Source of the DNA: Herbaspirillum sp. DW155 | Lineage (GTDB): Bacteria > Pseudomonadota > Gammaproteobacteria > Burkholderiales > Burkholderiaceae_D | Direction of reading: 5' to 3' | Length of the DNA stretch: 64,000 bases | Assembly (NCBI RefSeq): GCF_037076565.1 | Contig: NZ_AP029028.1 | Span: 3,534,001 to 3,598,000 of the forward strand | Part shown: positions 1-7,295 of the stretch, piece by piece | Position numbering within the stretch: position 1 is the first letter of the stretch | Layout: each line of letters opens with the position of its first letter | Made by a program: the position numbers and the translations under genes | Notes under the pieces: generated by a model | What the model saw: only the letters and a program-made list of their open reading frames with translations | Told to the model about the DNA's origin: nothing | Database searches by the model: none

Positions 1-682
1 AGGACACCGCCTTGATGTCGGGATGGTCGCAGATCATGTTGGCCACCTCCGGGCCGCCATGCACCACGTTCAACACACCCGGCGGCAGGCCGGCCTGGTT
101 GGCCAGCTCGACAAGGAACAGCGAAGAGCTTGGATCCTGCTCGGAGGGCTTCAACACGAAGGTATTGCCGCAGGCCACCGCGATGGGGAACATGAAGCAA
201 GGCAGCATCACCGGGAAGTTGAAGGCGGTGATGCCGGCCCCTACGCCCAGCGGCTGGTAGAGCGTGTAGACGTCCACCCCACCGGCCACGTTCTCGGCCA
301 GCTCGCCCAGTTGCAGCGAGGTGATCGAGCAGGCGTGCTCCACCACTTCCAAACCGCGCATGACTTCACCTTCCGCATCCGGCAGGGTCTTGCCGTGTTC
401 GCGGGTGATCAGTTCGGCCAGCGGAGCGATGTTCTCGCGCAGCAGTTGCTGGAACTTCAGCATGATGCGCATGCGCTGCGCCAGTGAAGTATTGCGCCAG
501 GTCTTGAAGGTCTCCTTGGCGTTGGCTACGGCCCGGTCGACTTCTTCCTTGGTGGCGAAGGGCACGCGCGCCACCACTTCCTGGGTGGCCGGGTTCAATA
601 CGTCGCGCCACTCCTTGGAAGTGGACTGCACCTTTTCACCGTTGAGATACAGGGGAACGCTGGGGATGTTGGCTTGGCTCAT
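1..682 (-). CDS. mmsA: CoA-acylating methylmalonate-semialdehyde dehydrogenase, N-terminal part
   Basis: The gene enters from the right and runs off the left edge, so only the first 227 residues are seen. The enzyme oxidises methylmalonate semialdehyde to propionyl-CoA in valine and inositol degradation, in the cytoplasm. The stretch around residues 151-183 (AFNFPVMLP, ACGNTFVLKPSEQDP) is typical of this aldehyde dehydrogenase subfamily, and N155 fits the conserved active-site Asn. The catalytic Cys lies outside the window. Translation could start at 682 (MSQ) or four codons earlier at 694 (MEI); neither has a strong ribosome site. It lies about 60 bases downstream of the binding-protein gene on the same strand, so co-transcription is likely. 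The name rests on family resemblance. Confidence 0.88.
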   Translation of the reverse strand, partial: MSQANIPSVPLYLNGEKVQSTSKEWRDVLNPATQEVVARVPFATKEEVDRAVANAKETFKTWRNTSLAQRMRIMLKFQQLLRENIAPLAELITREHGKTLPDAEGEVMRGLEVVEHACSITSLQLGELAENVAGGVDVYTLYQPLGVGAGITAFNFPVMLPCFMFPIAVACGNTFVLKPSEQDPSSSLFLVELANQAGLPPGVLNVVHGGPEVANMICDHPDIKAVS

Positions 683-755
683 TGCAATTTCCATTGTGAA
701 GAGGTGAACAGGATGGGGAGAGCAAGGCCGGAAGCACGACTCCCGGCCACAGGCA

Positions 756-1988
756 TTACTGCTTGACCAGCGGGCAGGCCGCGTCCATCGGACGGAAGGC
801 CTGCTGGGCCGGGATCACCGACAGCAGCTTCAGGTAATCCCACGGCGCCTTGGATTCGGCCGGGGTCTTGACCTGGTACAGGTACATGTCGTGGATCACG
901 CGGCCATCCGGACGGATGGAGGCATTGCGCATGACGGCATCCGAGATCGGGATTTCACGCATCTTCTGCGCCACGACCTTCCAGTCGGAGGTCTTGGCTG
1001 CCGCCCGCGCCTTCAGGAACTGGTAGACGCTGGAATAGACACCGGCCTGCACCATGGTCGGCTTGATGTTCTTGAATTGCGCTTCGAAGCGCTTGGAGAA
1101 GGCGCGGGTCTGCTCGTCGTAATCCCAGTAGAAGCCATCGGTATAGACCAGGCCTTGCGCGGCCTCCAGCCCCAGCGCATGCACATCCGACAGGAACACC
1201 AGCAGCGCCACCAGGCGCTGGTCCTTGCCACCGACGGCAAAGGAGCGCGCCTGCTTGATGGCATTGACCACATCGGTGCCGCCATCAGCCAGACCGATCA
1301 CCTGGGCCTTGGAAGCTTGTGCCTGCAGCAGGAAGGAAGAAAAGTCGGAGGCGTTCAGCGGATGCCGCACCGAGCCCACCACCGTGCCGCCATTGGCCTT
1401 GACCACATCGGAGGCATCCTTCTCCAGCGAATGGCCGAAGGCATAATCCACCGTCACGAAATACCAGGACTTGTTGCCCAGCTTGGTCAGCGCAGCGGCC
1501 GCACCGGCGGCCTGCGAATAGGTATCGAACATCCAGTGAAAGCCATTGGTGGCGCATTCGGCCGTGGTCAGCGCACCGGTCGCCGGGCCGCTGTACATGG
1601 CGATGCCACCCTTCTCCTTGATCAGCTTCTGTACCGCCAGCGCCACCGAGGAATTGGTGAGGTCGGCGATGGCCTCGACCTTGTCGCGGTCCAGCCACTC
1701 GCGGGCGCGGGTCACGCCGACGTCGGGCTTGTTCTGGTTGTCGGCCGAGAGGATCTCGATCTTCATGCCACGGCACTCATTCTTGAGGCAGTCTTCCACG
1801 GCCATCTTGGCGGCCACCACCGAACCCTGGCCGCCCATGGCCGAATACGGGCCGGACATGTCAGTCAGCACGCCGATCTTGACCGTGTTGGCATCCTGCG
1901 CCTGGACGGGGATGGTGGTGGCAGCCAGCGACACCGTACAGGCCACGGCCGCAGCCGTGAGGGAACGGCCCAAAGCGTTCTTGCGCAT
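756..1988 (-). CDS. branched-chain amino acid-type ABC transporter periplasmic binding protein
   Basis: A 410-residue periplasmic binding protein of the LivK/Peripla_BP_6 type. It opens with a classic signal peptide (MRKN, a hydrophobic run, cleavage near VQA-QD at about residue 30), then the family opening KIGVLTDMSGPYSAMGGQG. The start at 1988 is chosen because AAGGAG lies just upstream and the signal peptide begins there; the open frame extends another 60 codons without protein-like sequence. It probably binds an amino acid or small carboxylate. No permease or ATPase genes accompany it here, which is unusual for a five-component LIV importer. It is followed by mmsA and divergent from a LysR regulator, so a branched-chain or short-chain acid ligand is a reasonable inference. 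Confidence 0.87.
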   Translation of the reverse strand: MRKNALGRSLTAAAVACTVSLAATTIPVQAQDANTVKIGVLTDMSGPYSAMGGQGSVVAAKMAVEDCLKNECRGMKIEILSADNQNKPDVGVTRAREWLDRDKVEAIADLTNSSVALAVQKLIKEKGGIAMYSGPATGALTTAECATNGFHWMFDTYSQAAGAAAALTKLGNKSWYFVTVDYAFGHSLEKDASDVVKANGGTVVGSVRHPLNASDFSSFLLQAQASKAQVIGLADGGTDVVNAIKQARSFAVGGKDQRLVALLVFLSDVHALGLEAAQGLVYTDGFYWDYDEQTRAFSKRFEAQFKNIKPTMVQAGVYSSVYQFLKARAAAKTSDWKVVAQKMREIPISDAVMRNASIRPDGRVIHDMYLYQVKTPAESKAPWDYLKLLSVIPAQQAFRPMDAACPLVKQ

Positions 1989-2161
1989 CTTGTCTCCTTG
2001 ATCTTGTGATTGTTGTCGGACCTGCCCGCGTTCATGGACGCCGGGTCTTGCCGTTGTCTCCTGCCGTGCGTCACCGCTCCTCTCTACGCGGGGTGCCGTT
2101 ACGGCCCCGCTATTCTGCATGTGCGTATTTATCGATACAATAACCACAAAGACAAAACGCT

Positions 2162-2177
2162 TTTGCATTGATGCAAA
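2162..2177. promoter_or_regulatory. candidate operator palindrome upstream of the LysR regulator
   Basis: A perfect inverted repeat, TTTGCAT-TG-ATGCAAA, sits in the divergent space between the binding-protein gene (start 1988) and the LysR gene (start 2198). LysR proteins usually bind imperfect dyads close to their own start, so this may be the autoregulatory and activating site. The palindrome is seen directly; its function is inferred from position. Confidence 0.45.
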
Positions 2178-2197
2178 TCGCAGACCACGGAGACCGC

Positions 2198-3115
2198 ATG
2201 CTGGACTGGGACAACCTCAGGATCTTTCTCGAACTCACGCGCAGCCAGGGCCTGGTGGATGCGGCCAAGAAGCTGGGCATCGACCACTCCACCGTCTCGC
2301 GGCGCATGAAACGTTTCGAGGAACAGGTGGGCAGCCAGCTCTTCGACCGCAACAACCACGGCTACAAGCTCACCGCCGACGGCTACCGGCTGGTGGAATA
2401 TGCCGAGCAGGTCGAAAGCACCCTCTATGCCGCCACCGAAGAGCTGGGCGGGCATAACAGCAAGCTCTCCGGCCAGGTGCGGCTGGGCGCCACGGAGGGC
2501 TTCGGCACCTTCGTATTGGCGCCGCATCTGGCCCACTTCTGCGCCCGCAACCCGCACATCACGGTGGATATGCTGCCCATGCCGCGTTTCGTGAACCTCT
2601 CCAAGCATGAGGCCGACATCAGCGTCTCGATCGAGCGGCCCTTGTCGGGTAATTACGTGGTCACAAAACTGTCCGACTATGTTCTGAAGCTTTATGCTTC
2701 ACGTGACTACCTGGCGCAGCACGCATCCATTCATACAATGGATGACCTGGCGCAACACAACTTCATCGGCTACATCGATGATCTGGTCTTCAGTGAAGAA
2801 TTGCGCTACAAGGATACGGTGGCGCCCGATGCCTTCCGGGCCTTCCGCAGCACCAGCGTCGTGGCGCAATACACGGCGGCCTGTGCCGGCCGGGCGCTGG
2901 CGATCCTGCCCTGCTTCCTGGCGCAGCAGTCCGAAGAGCTGGTGCCGGTGCTGCCCGAGGAGATCGCCATCACCCGCACCTTCTGGCTGGTGGCCTCCAG
3001 CGAACAACGCCACGTGGCGCGGGTGTCGGCCCTGTGGAGCTACCTGCGCGAGTGCGTGGAACTGAACCGCGACTTCCTGATGGGCCAGTCGCGCCGGATG
3101 CGCTGGCTGGCATGA
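2198..3115 (+). CDS. LysR-family transcriptional regulator
   Basis: A 305-residue LysR regulator. The N-terminal winged helix-turn-helix spans about residues 3-62 (GLVDAAKKLGIDHSTVSRRMKRFEE) and is followed by an effector-binding domain. The start at 2198 (MLDWDNLRIF) has CGGAG about 10 bases upstream and places the HTH at the expected position; a TTG-ATG pair at 2168/2171 is the alternative. It is divergent from the binding protein-mmsA pair, with a palindrome between them, so it probably controls that operon in response to a degradation intermediate. The true ligand cannot be read from the sequence. Confidence 0.9.
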   Translation: MLDWDNLRIFLELTRSQGLVDAAKKLGIDHSTVSRRMKRFEEQVGSQLFDRNNHGYKLTADGYRLVEYAEQVESTLYAATEELGGHNSKLSGQVRLGATEGFGTFVLAPHLAHFCARNPHITVDMLPMPRFVNLSKHEADISVSIERPLSGNYVVTKLSDYVLKLYASRDYLAQHASIHTMDDLAQHNFIGYIDDLVFSEELRYKDTVAPDAFRAFRSTSVVAQYTAACAGRALAILPCFLAQQSEELVPVLPEEIAITRTFWLVASSEQRHVARVSALWSYLRECVELNRDFLMGQSRRMRWLA

Positions 3116-3205
3116 GGGTGGCGACCAGCCCATCCGCAACGAGATGCGTTTCAACCCGGCCGCCGGCCTTCCCCGCGCCGACGGTCTTACCCCAAGGAGA
3201 TGACG

Positions 3206-3787
3206 ATGGCTGCAAAGAAGATCCTGCTGTTGACCGGTGATTTCGCCGAGGATTATGAAACCATGGTGCCTTTCCAGGCCCTGCAGATGGTCGGCCACAC
3301 CGTTCATGCGGTCTGCCCCGGCAAGAAAGCCGGCGACAAGGTGAAGACCGCGATCCACGATTTCGAAGGCGACCAGACCTATACCGAAAAGCCGGGCCAC
3401 CAGTTTGCCCTCAACGCCAGCTTCGATGAGGTCAGCGCTGCCGCCTACGATGCCCTGGTGGTGGCCGGTGGCCGCGCCCCGGAATACCTGCGCCTGAACC
3501 CCAAGGTGATCGAACTGGTACAAGCCTTCGCCAAGGCCGACAAGCCCATCGCCGCAGTCTGCCACGGCCCGCAGGTGCTGGCCGCGGCCGGCGTGCTGGA
3601 AGGCAAGAAGGTCTCGGCCTATCCGGCCTGCGCCCCGGAAGTGAAGCTGGCCGGTGGCCAGTTCGCAGATATCGCGGTGGATGCGGCCATCACCGATGGC
3701 AAGCTGGTGACCGCACCGGCCTGGCCGGCGCATCCGGCGTGGCTCGCGCAGTTCCTGCAGGTGCTGGGCACGCGTATCGAGTTGTAA
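3206..3787 (+). CDS. DJ-1/PfpI family protein
   Basis: A 193-residue single-domain protein of the DJ-1/ThiJ/PfpI superfamily. The nucleophile-elbow motif [18 protein letters not shown] puts the reactive cysteine at residue 119 with His120 beside it, and GGRAPEYLR (about 88-96) forms the other conserved loop. Members include deglycase or glyoxalase-like enzymes, proteases and chaperones, so the activity is not fixed by sequence. The ATG at 3206 is preferred to the one at 3200 because AAGGAG at 3194-3199 gives a normal 6-base spacing only for the former. It follows the LysR gene on the same strand after 90 bases and may or may not share its transcript. Confidence 0.88.
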   Translation: MAAKKILLLTGDFAEDYETMVPFQALQMVGHTVHAVCPGKKAGDKVKTAIHDFEGDQTYTEKPGHQFALNASFDEVSAAAYDALVVAGGRAPEYLRLNPKVIELVQAFAKADKPIAAVCHGPQVLAAAGVLEGKKVSAYPACAPEVKLAGGQFADIAVDAAITDGKLVTAPAWPAHPAWLAQFLQVLGTRIEL

Positions 3788-3802
3788 GGGCTGGAGCCTC
3801 GG

Positions 3803-3863
3803 GCGGGGAGCGGCTGCCAGGCGCAGGCTCCCCGCGCAAGGCCGCTGATTTTGCTTTTTTCTT
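3803..3863 (+). terminator. candidate terminator after the PfpI gene
   Basis: GCGGGGAGC (3803-3811) pairs perfectly with GCTCCCCGC (3827-3835) around a 15-base loop, followed within about 15 bases by a T-rich stretch ending TTTTGCTTTTTTC. The gap before the T tract makes this a weaker match than a textbook intrinsic terminator. Confidence 0.4.
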
Positions 3864-3965
3864 CATTTCCCTTCCCGGTTTTCCCCCTTTTTTTGCTGCT
3901 GGCACACAATATGCCCTGAGATCAACCGTCTTCAGGGCATGCAGCCCATTTCCACCCTCTCCCCG

Positions 3966-4526
3966 ATGAGCGACCAGGACCGCGAGATTACCGCCACCGT
4001 CATGCGCGAGCGCGGCCGGCTGGGCGGTTTCATCCGTCGCCGCGTGGCCGATGCGGGCGAGGCCGAAGACATCCTGCAGGAAGTGTTCTACGAGTTCGTC
4101 CAGGCCTATCGCCTGCCCGAGCCCATCGAGCAGGTCAGCGCCTGGCTGTTTCGGGTGACGCGCAACCGCATCATCGACCGCTTCCGCAAGAAGAAGGAAG
4201 AACCCCTGCCCGAGGCGCGCGACATCGAGGACATCGAGGGTGCCGATGAGGCCTGGCGCCTCGATCTGGTCCTGCCGGCCAGCGATGGCGGCCCGGAAGC
4301 GGCCTATGCCCGCGCCACCCTGATCGAAGCCCTGCAGGAGGCACTGGACGAACTGCCCGAGGCGCAGCGCGAGGTCTTCATCGCGCATGAACTCGATGGC
4401 CTCAGCTTCAAGGAAATGGCCGCTGCCAGCGGTACCAGCTTAAATACCCTGCTGGCGCGCAAGCGCTATGCAGTCCTGCATCTGCGCGAGCGCTTGCAGG
4501 CGGTTTATGACGAATTGGAGATGTAA
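3966..4526 (+). CDS. ECF-type RNA polymerase sigma factor
   Basis: A 186-residue extracytoplasmic-function sigma factor. Region 2 is seen in DILQEVFYEFVQAYR and VSAWLFRVTRNRIIDRFRKKK, and region 4 in LPEAQREVFIAHELDGLSFKEMA with the HTH continuing SGTSLNTLLARKRYAVLHLRE. An in-frame ATG at 3939 would add nine residues; neither start has a clear Shine-Dalgarno site. Its stop overlaps the start of the next gene in TAATG, so the two are translationally coupled. Partner genes placed this way are often anti-sigma factors or linked membrane proteins, which suggests envelope-stress or metal signalling. The signal itself is unknown. Confidence 0.88.
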   Translation: MSDQDREITATVMRERGRLGGFIRRRVADAGEAEDILQEVFYEFVQAYRLPEPIEQVSAWLFRVTRNRIIDRFRKKKEEPLPEARDIEDIEGADEAWRLDLVLPASDGGPEAAYARATLIEALQEALDELPEAQREVFIAHELDGLSFKEMAAASGTSLNTLLARKRYAVLHLRERLQAVYDELEM

Positions 4527-4906
4527 TGGATCAGAATGAAATGCCCCAAAATCCCCCCGCCCCGGCGCGCCGCGTTCGTGGCTTCGGCGACGGGCGTGGT
4601 CCGCGCCGCTGGGGCGTGAAGCTGCTGCTTTGCCTGCTGTGCGTGCCGGTCCTGGGCGCGGTAGTGATGCTGCTGTGGAACTGGGTGATGCCGCCGATCT
4701 TCCCGGGTGTGGCCGAGATCGGCTTCTGGCGGGCGCTGGGATTGCTGGTGCTGTGCCGGATACTGTTCGGCGGCTTTCGCGGGCGGCATGGCGGCTGGCG
4801 CGAGAAGCGCCGCTTCATGCGCGCACGCTGGGAAGCGATGACACCCGAGGAACGCGAACGTTGCCAGCTGCACAGCCGCATGTTCTGCCGCGAAGAGCGC
4901 AAGTGA
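4526..4906 (+). CDS. small two-helix membrane protein coupled to the ECF sigma factor
   Basis: 126 residues. A basic, proline-rich N-terminus is followed by two predicted transmembrane segments (about 32-55, LLLCLLCVPVLGAVVMLLW, and about 68-85, RALGLLVLCRILFGG) and a charged C-terminal tail with MTPEERERCQLHSRMFC. I recognise no named family. The start codon overlaps the sigma-factor stop, giving strong coupling. A role in holding or tuning the sigma factor, as small anti-sigma proteins do, is inferred only from the arrangement; no zinc-binding anti-sigma motif is visible. The gene ends beside the relic of a flavin monooxygenase coming from the opposite strand. Confidence 0.7.
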   Translation: MDQNEMPQNPPAPARRVRGFGDGRGPRRWGVKLLLCLLCVPVLGAVVMLLWNWVMPPIFPGVAEIGFWRALGLLVLCRILFGGFRGRHGGWREKRRFMRARWEAMTPEERERCQLHSRMFCREERK

Positions 4907-4952
4907 AGAAAAACCTCTGCTCGCGCTGAACGCGCTCAGCCCGGGGCCGAGG

Positions 4953-5030
4953 GCCGGCGCGCTTGAGATAAAGCGCCATGGCCAATCCGGCCGGGCCGGC
5001 ACCGGCGATAGCGACGTGCATGGGTTTCAT
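4953..5030 (-). pseudogene. 5' stump of a FAD-dependent monooxygenase gene
   Basis: Two bases after the enoyl-CoA hydratase stop, an ATG at 5030 begins 26 codons that read as the Rossmann beta-alpha unit of a flavin monooxygenase: MKPMHVAIAGAGPAG, then LAMALYLKRAG. The GxGxxG dinucleotide motif is intact, and AGGA lies in front of the ATG. After about 4953 the frame stays open to 4815 but no longer resembles the family: the second beta strand and the rest of the enzyme, normally about 370-400 residues, are missing. The sequence then runs straight into the convergent sigma-factor operon. This looks like a deletion that removed nearly the whole gene. Confidence 0.65.
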
Positions 5031-5032
5031 GC

Positions 5033-5836
5033 TTATCCTGCTGAAGATGAAGCGCGCGTCCAGGCGGGCGCATCTTTTTCGAGGAAGGCGCGCAGGCCTT
5101 CCCGTCCTTCCGGTGAGGCACGCAGGTCGGCAATGACGCCGGCCGTGTATTCGGCCAGCTCAGGCGTAACCTGCAGCGGATTGGCTACCTGTACCAGTTG
5201 CTTGGCGGCGCGCATCGCCTGTGGTCCGTTGGCCAGCAAGCCGTCGATCATCTGCAAGACCTTGGCATCGAGTTCCTGGGCCAATACCACTTCATGCACC
5301 AGTCCGATGGCGGCAGCGCGGATGGCCGTGAAACGCTCGCCGGAGACAAAGAAGCGCCGCGCCTGCGCCACGCCCATCTTGGCGATCACATATGGGCTGA
5401 TGGCTGCGGGGGCCAGGCCCAGCTTGACTTCGGAGAGCGCAAAGAACGCCGCCTCGGAAGCCACCACGATATCGCAGCACGACACCAGCCCGACACCGCC
5501 GCCCATCACCGCGCCCTGCACCTTGGCCAGGGTCGGGGCCGGGAAACTGTTGAGCGTTTCCATGAGCAGGGCCAGCTTGCGGGCATCGCGCAGATTGTCC
5601 TCACGCGAGGCATCGGCCATGCGGCGCATCCAGGCCAGGTCGGCACCAGCGGAGAAGGACTTGCCGGTCGAGGCCAGCAGCAGCACGCGGGTGCGCGCAT
5701 CCTCGCGCGCCTGGGTGATCAGGTCGATCAGGTGGGCGATCAGCTGATCGTCGAAGGCATTGTGGACGTCAGGACGATTGAGGGTGATCGTGGCCAGGCC
5801 ACGGGGGTCGATGTCGAGATGGGCGGCTGCGGTCAT
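5033..5836 (-). CDS. enoyl-CoA hydratase/isomerase family protein (methylglutaconyl-CoA hydratase-like)
   Basis: A 267-residue crotonase-fold enzyme of normal length. The oxyanion-hole motifs are FSAGADLAWM (61-70) and the glycine-rich VMGGGVGLVSCCDIV (about 110-124); SEVKLGLAPAAISPYV (135 onward) carries the catalytic-region Glu. The GGGVGL..CCD pattern, lacking the first Glu of classical enoyl-CoA hydratase, is typical of methylglutaconyl-CoA hydratases of leucine or terpenoid degradation (LiuC/AtuE type), but the exact substrate cannot be fixed. The other genes of such a pathway are not beside it. It was formerly followed in the same operon by a flavin monooxygenase, of which only a stump remains. 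Confidence 0.85.
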   Translation of the reverse strand: MTAAAHLDIDPRGLATITLNRPDVHNAFDDQLIAHLIDLITQAREDARTRVLLLASTGKSFSAGADLAWMRRMADASREDNLRDARKLALLMETLNSFPAPTLAKVQGAVMGGGVGLVSCCDIVVASEAAFFALSEVKLGLAPAAISPYVIAKMGVAQARRFFVSGERFTAIRAAAIGLVHEVVLAQELDAKVLQMIDGLLANGPQAMRAAKQLVQVANPLQVTPELAEYTAGVIADLRASPEGREGLRAFLEKDAPAWTRASSSAG

Positions 5837-5992
5837 TTACGCTCCTGCGATCAGTGGGGCCTTGCAACGAGGTCGGGAACAGATGGGGGAGCATAGCGCA
5901 AAATTCTCGGGGAAAATGTTGCGCGAGAGACAAATGCAGGTGCGATGAACTTCTCGGGGTTCGGGGCGGCTGTTTATTGGCAATGGATGTAC

Positions 5993-6189
5993 AAAAAAGC
6001 CCGCTTGCGCGGGCTTTCGGTTGACTGGTTGACTTGGATCGCGTCAGGTGCGCGCTCCCACCGCCCTCTAACGCTCGCTGTGCGAGCGAGGGATTCGCCC
6101 ACGTGCCGCGGGCCCGGTTTCGCTTGCAAGCGAAACCCTTCGAATCCCCCCCGCGATGTGCTCAAGCACATCGCTAGCGGCCACCAAAT
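5993..6189. repeat. tandem hairpin repeat, unit 1 (197 bp)
   Basis: First of two near-identical tandem units. In order it holds a terminator-like hairpin AAGCCCGC-TTGC-GCGGGCTT (5997-6016), a unique stretch, a hairpin CGCTCGC-TGT-GCGAGCG, an outer stem GGGATTCG (6090-6097)/CGAATCCC (6141-6148) enclosing a perfect 22-base palindrome (6116-6137), and a 22-base hairpin with 10-bp arms GCGATGTGCT/AGCACATCGC (6153-6174). Open frames across it are by-products of the repeat. It lies just downstream of the tRNA operon. Confidence 0.9.
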
Positions 6190-6385
6190 AAAAAAGCCCG
6201 CTTGCGCGGGCTTTCGGTTGACTGGGTTGACTTGGATCGCGTCAGGTGCGCGCTCCACTGCCCTCTAACGCTCGCTGTGCGAGCGAGGGATTCGCCCACG
6301 TGCCGCGGGCCCGGTTTCGCTTGCAAGCGAAACCCTTCGAATCCCCCCGCGATGTGCTCAAGCACATCGCCAGCGGCCACCAAAC
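6190..6385. repeat. tandem hairpin repeat, unit 2 (196 bp)
   Basis: Second unit, directly abutting unit 1 and differing by only a few substitutions and single-base indels. All hairpins are preserved: outer stem 6287-6294/6338-6345, inner 22-base palindrome 6313-6334, and the 10-bp-arm hairpin 6349-6370. It is followed by a third copy of the GC-rich terminator hairpin, which ends the tRNA operon. Confidence 0.9.
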
Positions 6386-6415
6386 AAAAAAGCCCGCTTG
6401 CGCGGGCTTTTTTAT
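6386..6415 (-). terminator. terminator of the tRNA operon
   Basis: AAAAAAGCCCGC-TTGC-GCGGGCTTTTTTAT gives an 8-bp or longer GC-rich stem with A and T tracts on both sides, so it can act in both directions. It begins two bases beyond the encoded CCA of the last tRNA-Glu. The same hairpin heads each of the two 196-197 bp repeat units, giving three copies in about 420 bases. Confidence 0.85.
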
Positions 6416-6416
6416 T

Positions 6417-6492
6417 TGGCGTCCCCTGGGGGATTCGAACCCCCGTACTCACCGTGAAAGGGTGATGTCCTAGGCCTCTAGACGAAGGGGAC
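6417..6492 (-). tRNA. tRNA-Glu (TTC)
   Basis: 76 nt with encoded CCA. It starts GTCCCCTTCGTC; the anticodon loop CTTTCAC gives TTC, the T-arm carries GGTTCGAATCC, and the acceptor arms GTCCCCT/AGGGGAC pair. It is identical in sequence to the two other tRNA-Glu genes in the cluster and is the last tRNA of the operon. Confidence 0.97.
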
Positions 6493-6564
6493 AAAACGGT
6501 CACAACTATAAATTCCTCGAATCAGCTCTTCCGCCAATTCACCCCACATTTCCATGCGGGTCGC

Positions 6565-6640
<76 letters not shown>

Positions 6641-6718
6641 TGCGAAAGGAAAAGTCCCAAACTCCGGACTATCCAACCTCAAGGTAGCCTGACCGGTCAG
6701 ATCAGACTACTTACAACC

Positions 6719-6816
6719 TGGCGTCCCCTGGGGGATTCGCCCACATTCTGCGGGCCGCGGAATCGCTTGCAAGCGATTCCCTTCGAATCCCCACGCGATG
6801 TGCTCAAGCACATCGC
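6719..6816. repeat. tRNA-Glu 3' fragment fused to a diverged copy of the hairpin repeat
   Basis: Bases 6719-6739 match the last 21 bases of tRNA-Glu (CCA, acceptor arm and part of the T-arm) but the rest of the tRNA is missing. The hairpin element follows directly: outer stem GGGGATTCG (6731-6739)/CGAATCCCC (6784-6792), inner 22-base palindrome 6759-6780 and the 10-bp-arm hairpin 6795-6816. Compared with units 1 and 2, the palindrome has GGAATCG...CGATTCC in place of GGTTTCG...CGAAACC, so both arms changed together and pairing is kept. Confidence 0.85.
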
Positions 6817-6858
6817 TGGACTTCTATAATCCAACCTTGATCGGACTATTTTGCTACC

Positions 6859-6934
6859 TGGCGTCCCCTGGGGGATTCGAACCCCCGTACTCACCGTGAA
6901 AGGGTGATGTCCTAGGCCTCTAGACGAAGGGGAC
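6859..6934 (-). tRNA. tRNA-Glu (TTC)
   Basis: 76 nt with encoded CCA and identical to the copies at 6417-6492 and 6991-7066. The anticodon loop CTTTCAC gives TTC. It is transcribed with its neighbours from the promoter upstream of the first tRNA-Ala. Confidence 0.97.
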
Positions 6935-6990
6935 ACTGTACCGCTACTTACCTGCGCTGCCTGCTGGGTGACAGCACAGATATCGAAATC

Positions 6991-7066
6991 TGGCGTCCCC
7001 TGGGGGATTCGAACCCCCGTACTCACCGTGAAAGGGTGATGTCCTAGGCCTCTAGACGAAGGGGAC
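6991..7066 (-). tRNA. tRNA-Glu (TTC)
   Basis: 76 nt with encoded CCA, identical to the other two tRNA-Glu genes. It follows tRNA-Ala (7147-7222) in the minus-strand operon, separated by 80 bases. Confidence 0.97.
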
Positions 7067-7146
7067 AAGCAGGTACTTCACATTACTTCTTGTTTCTACA
7101 CTTCAAGCTTCGCCTGAAATATCACCGCCAAACATCTGCGGGTCGC

Positions 7147-7222
<76 letters not shown>

Positions 7223-7238
7223 GTTGCGAAGAAGCGAG

Positions 7239-7267
7239 ATTATGCAATACCTATTTTCAAAAGACAA
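7239..7267 (-). promoter_or_regulatory. sigma-70 promoter of the tRNA operon
   Basis: On the minus strand TTGTCT (7262-7267) and CATAAT (7239-7244) are separated by exactly 17 bases, matching the -35/-10 consensus at 4/6 and 5/6. Transcription would start near 7232, about 10 bases before tRNA-Ala. An AT-rich hairpin (7274-7300), one arm of which overlaps the gltX stop codon, lies directly upstream and may limit read-through from gltX. Confidence 0.6.
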
Positions 7268-7295
7268 CATGTTTTTGAAAAATAATTTCTCTTTT

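Noticed and set aside
5993-6391. CRISPR array
   Set aside because: The units are two tandem copies of about 196 bp without short repeats separated by unique spacers, and no cas gene is present.
5974-6503. Several 80-110 codon frames across the repeats and tRNA genes
   Set aside because: They translate hairpin repeats or the antisense of tRNA-Glu, so identical peptides appear wherever the repeat or tRNA occurs; no ribosome sites.
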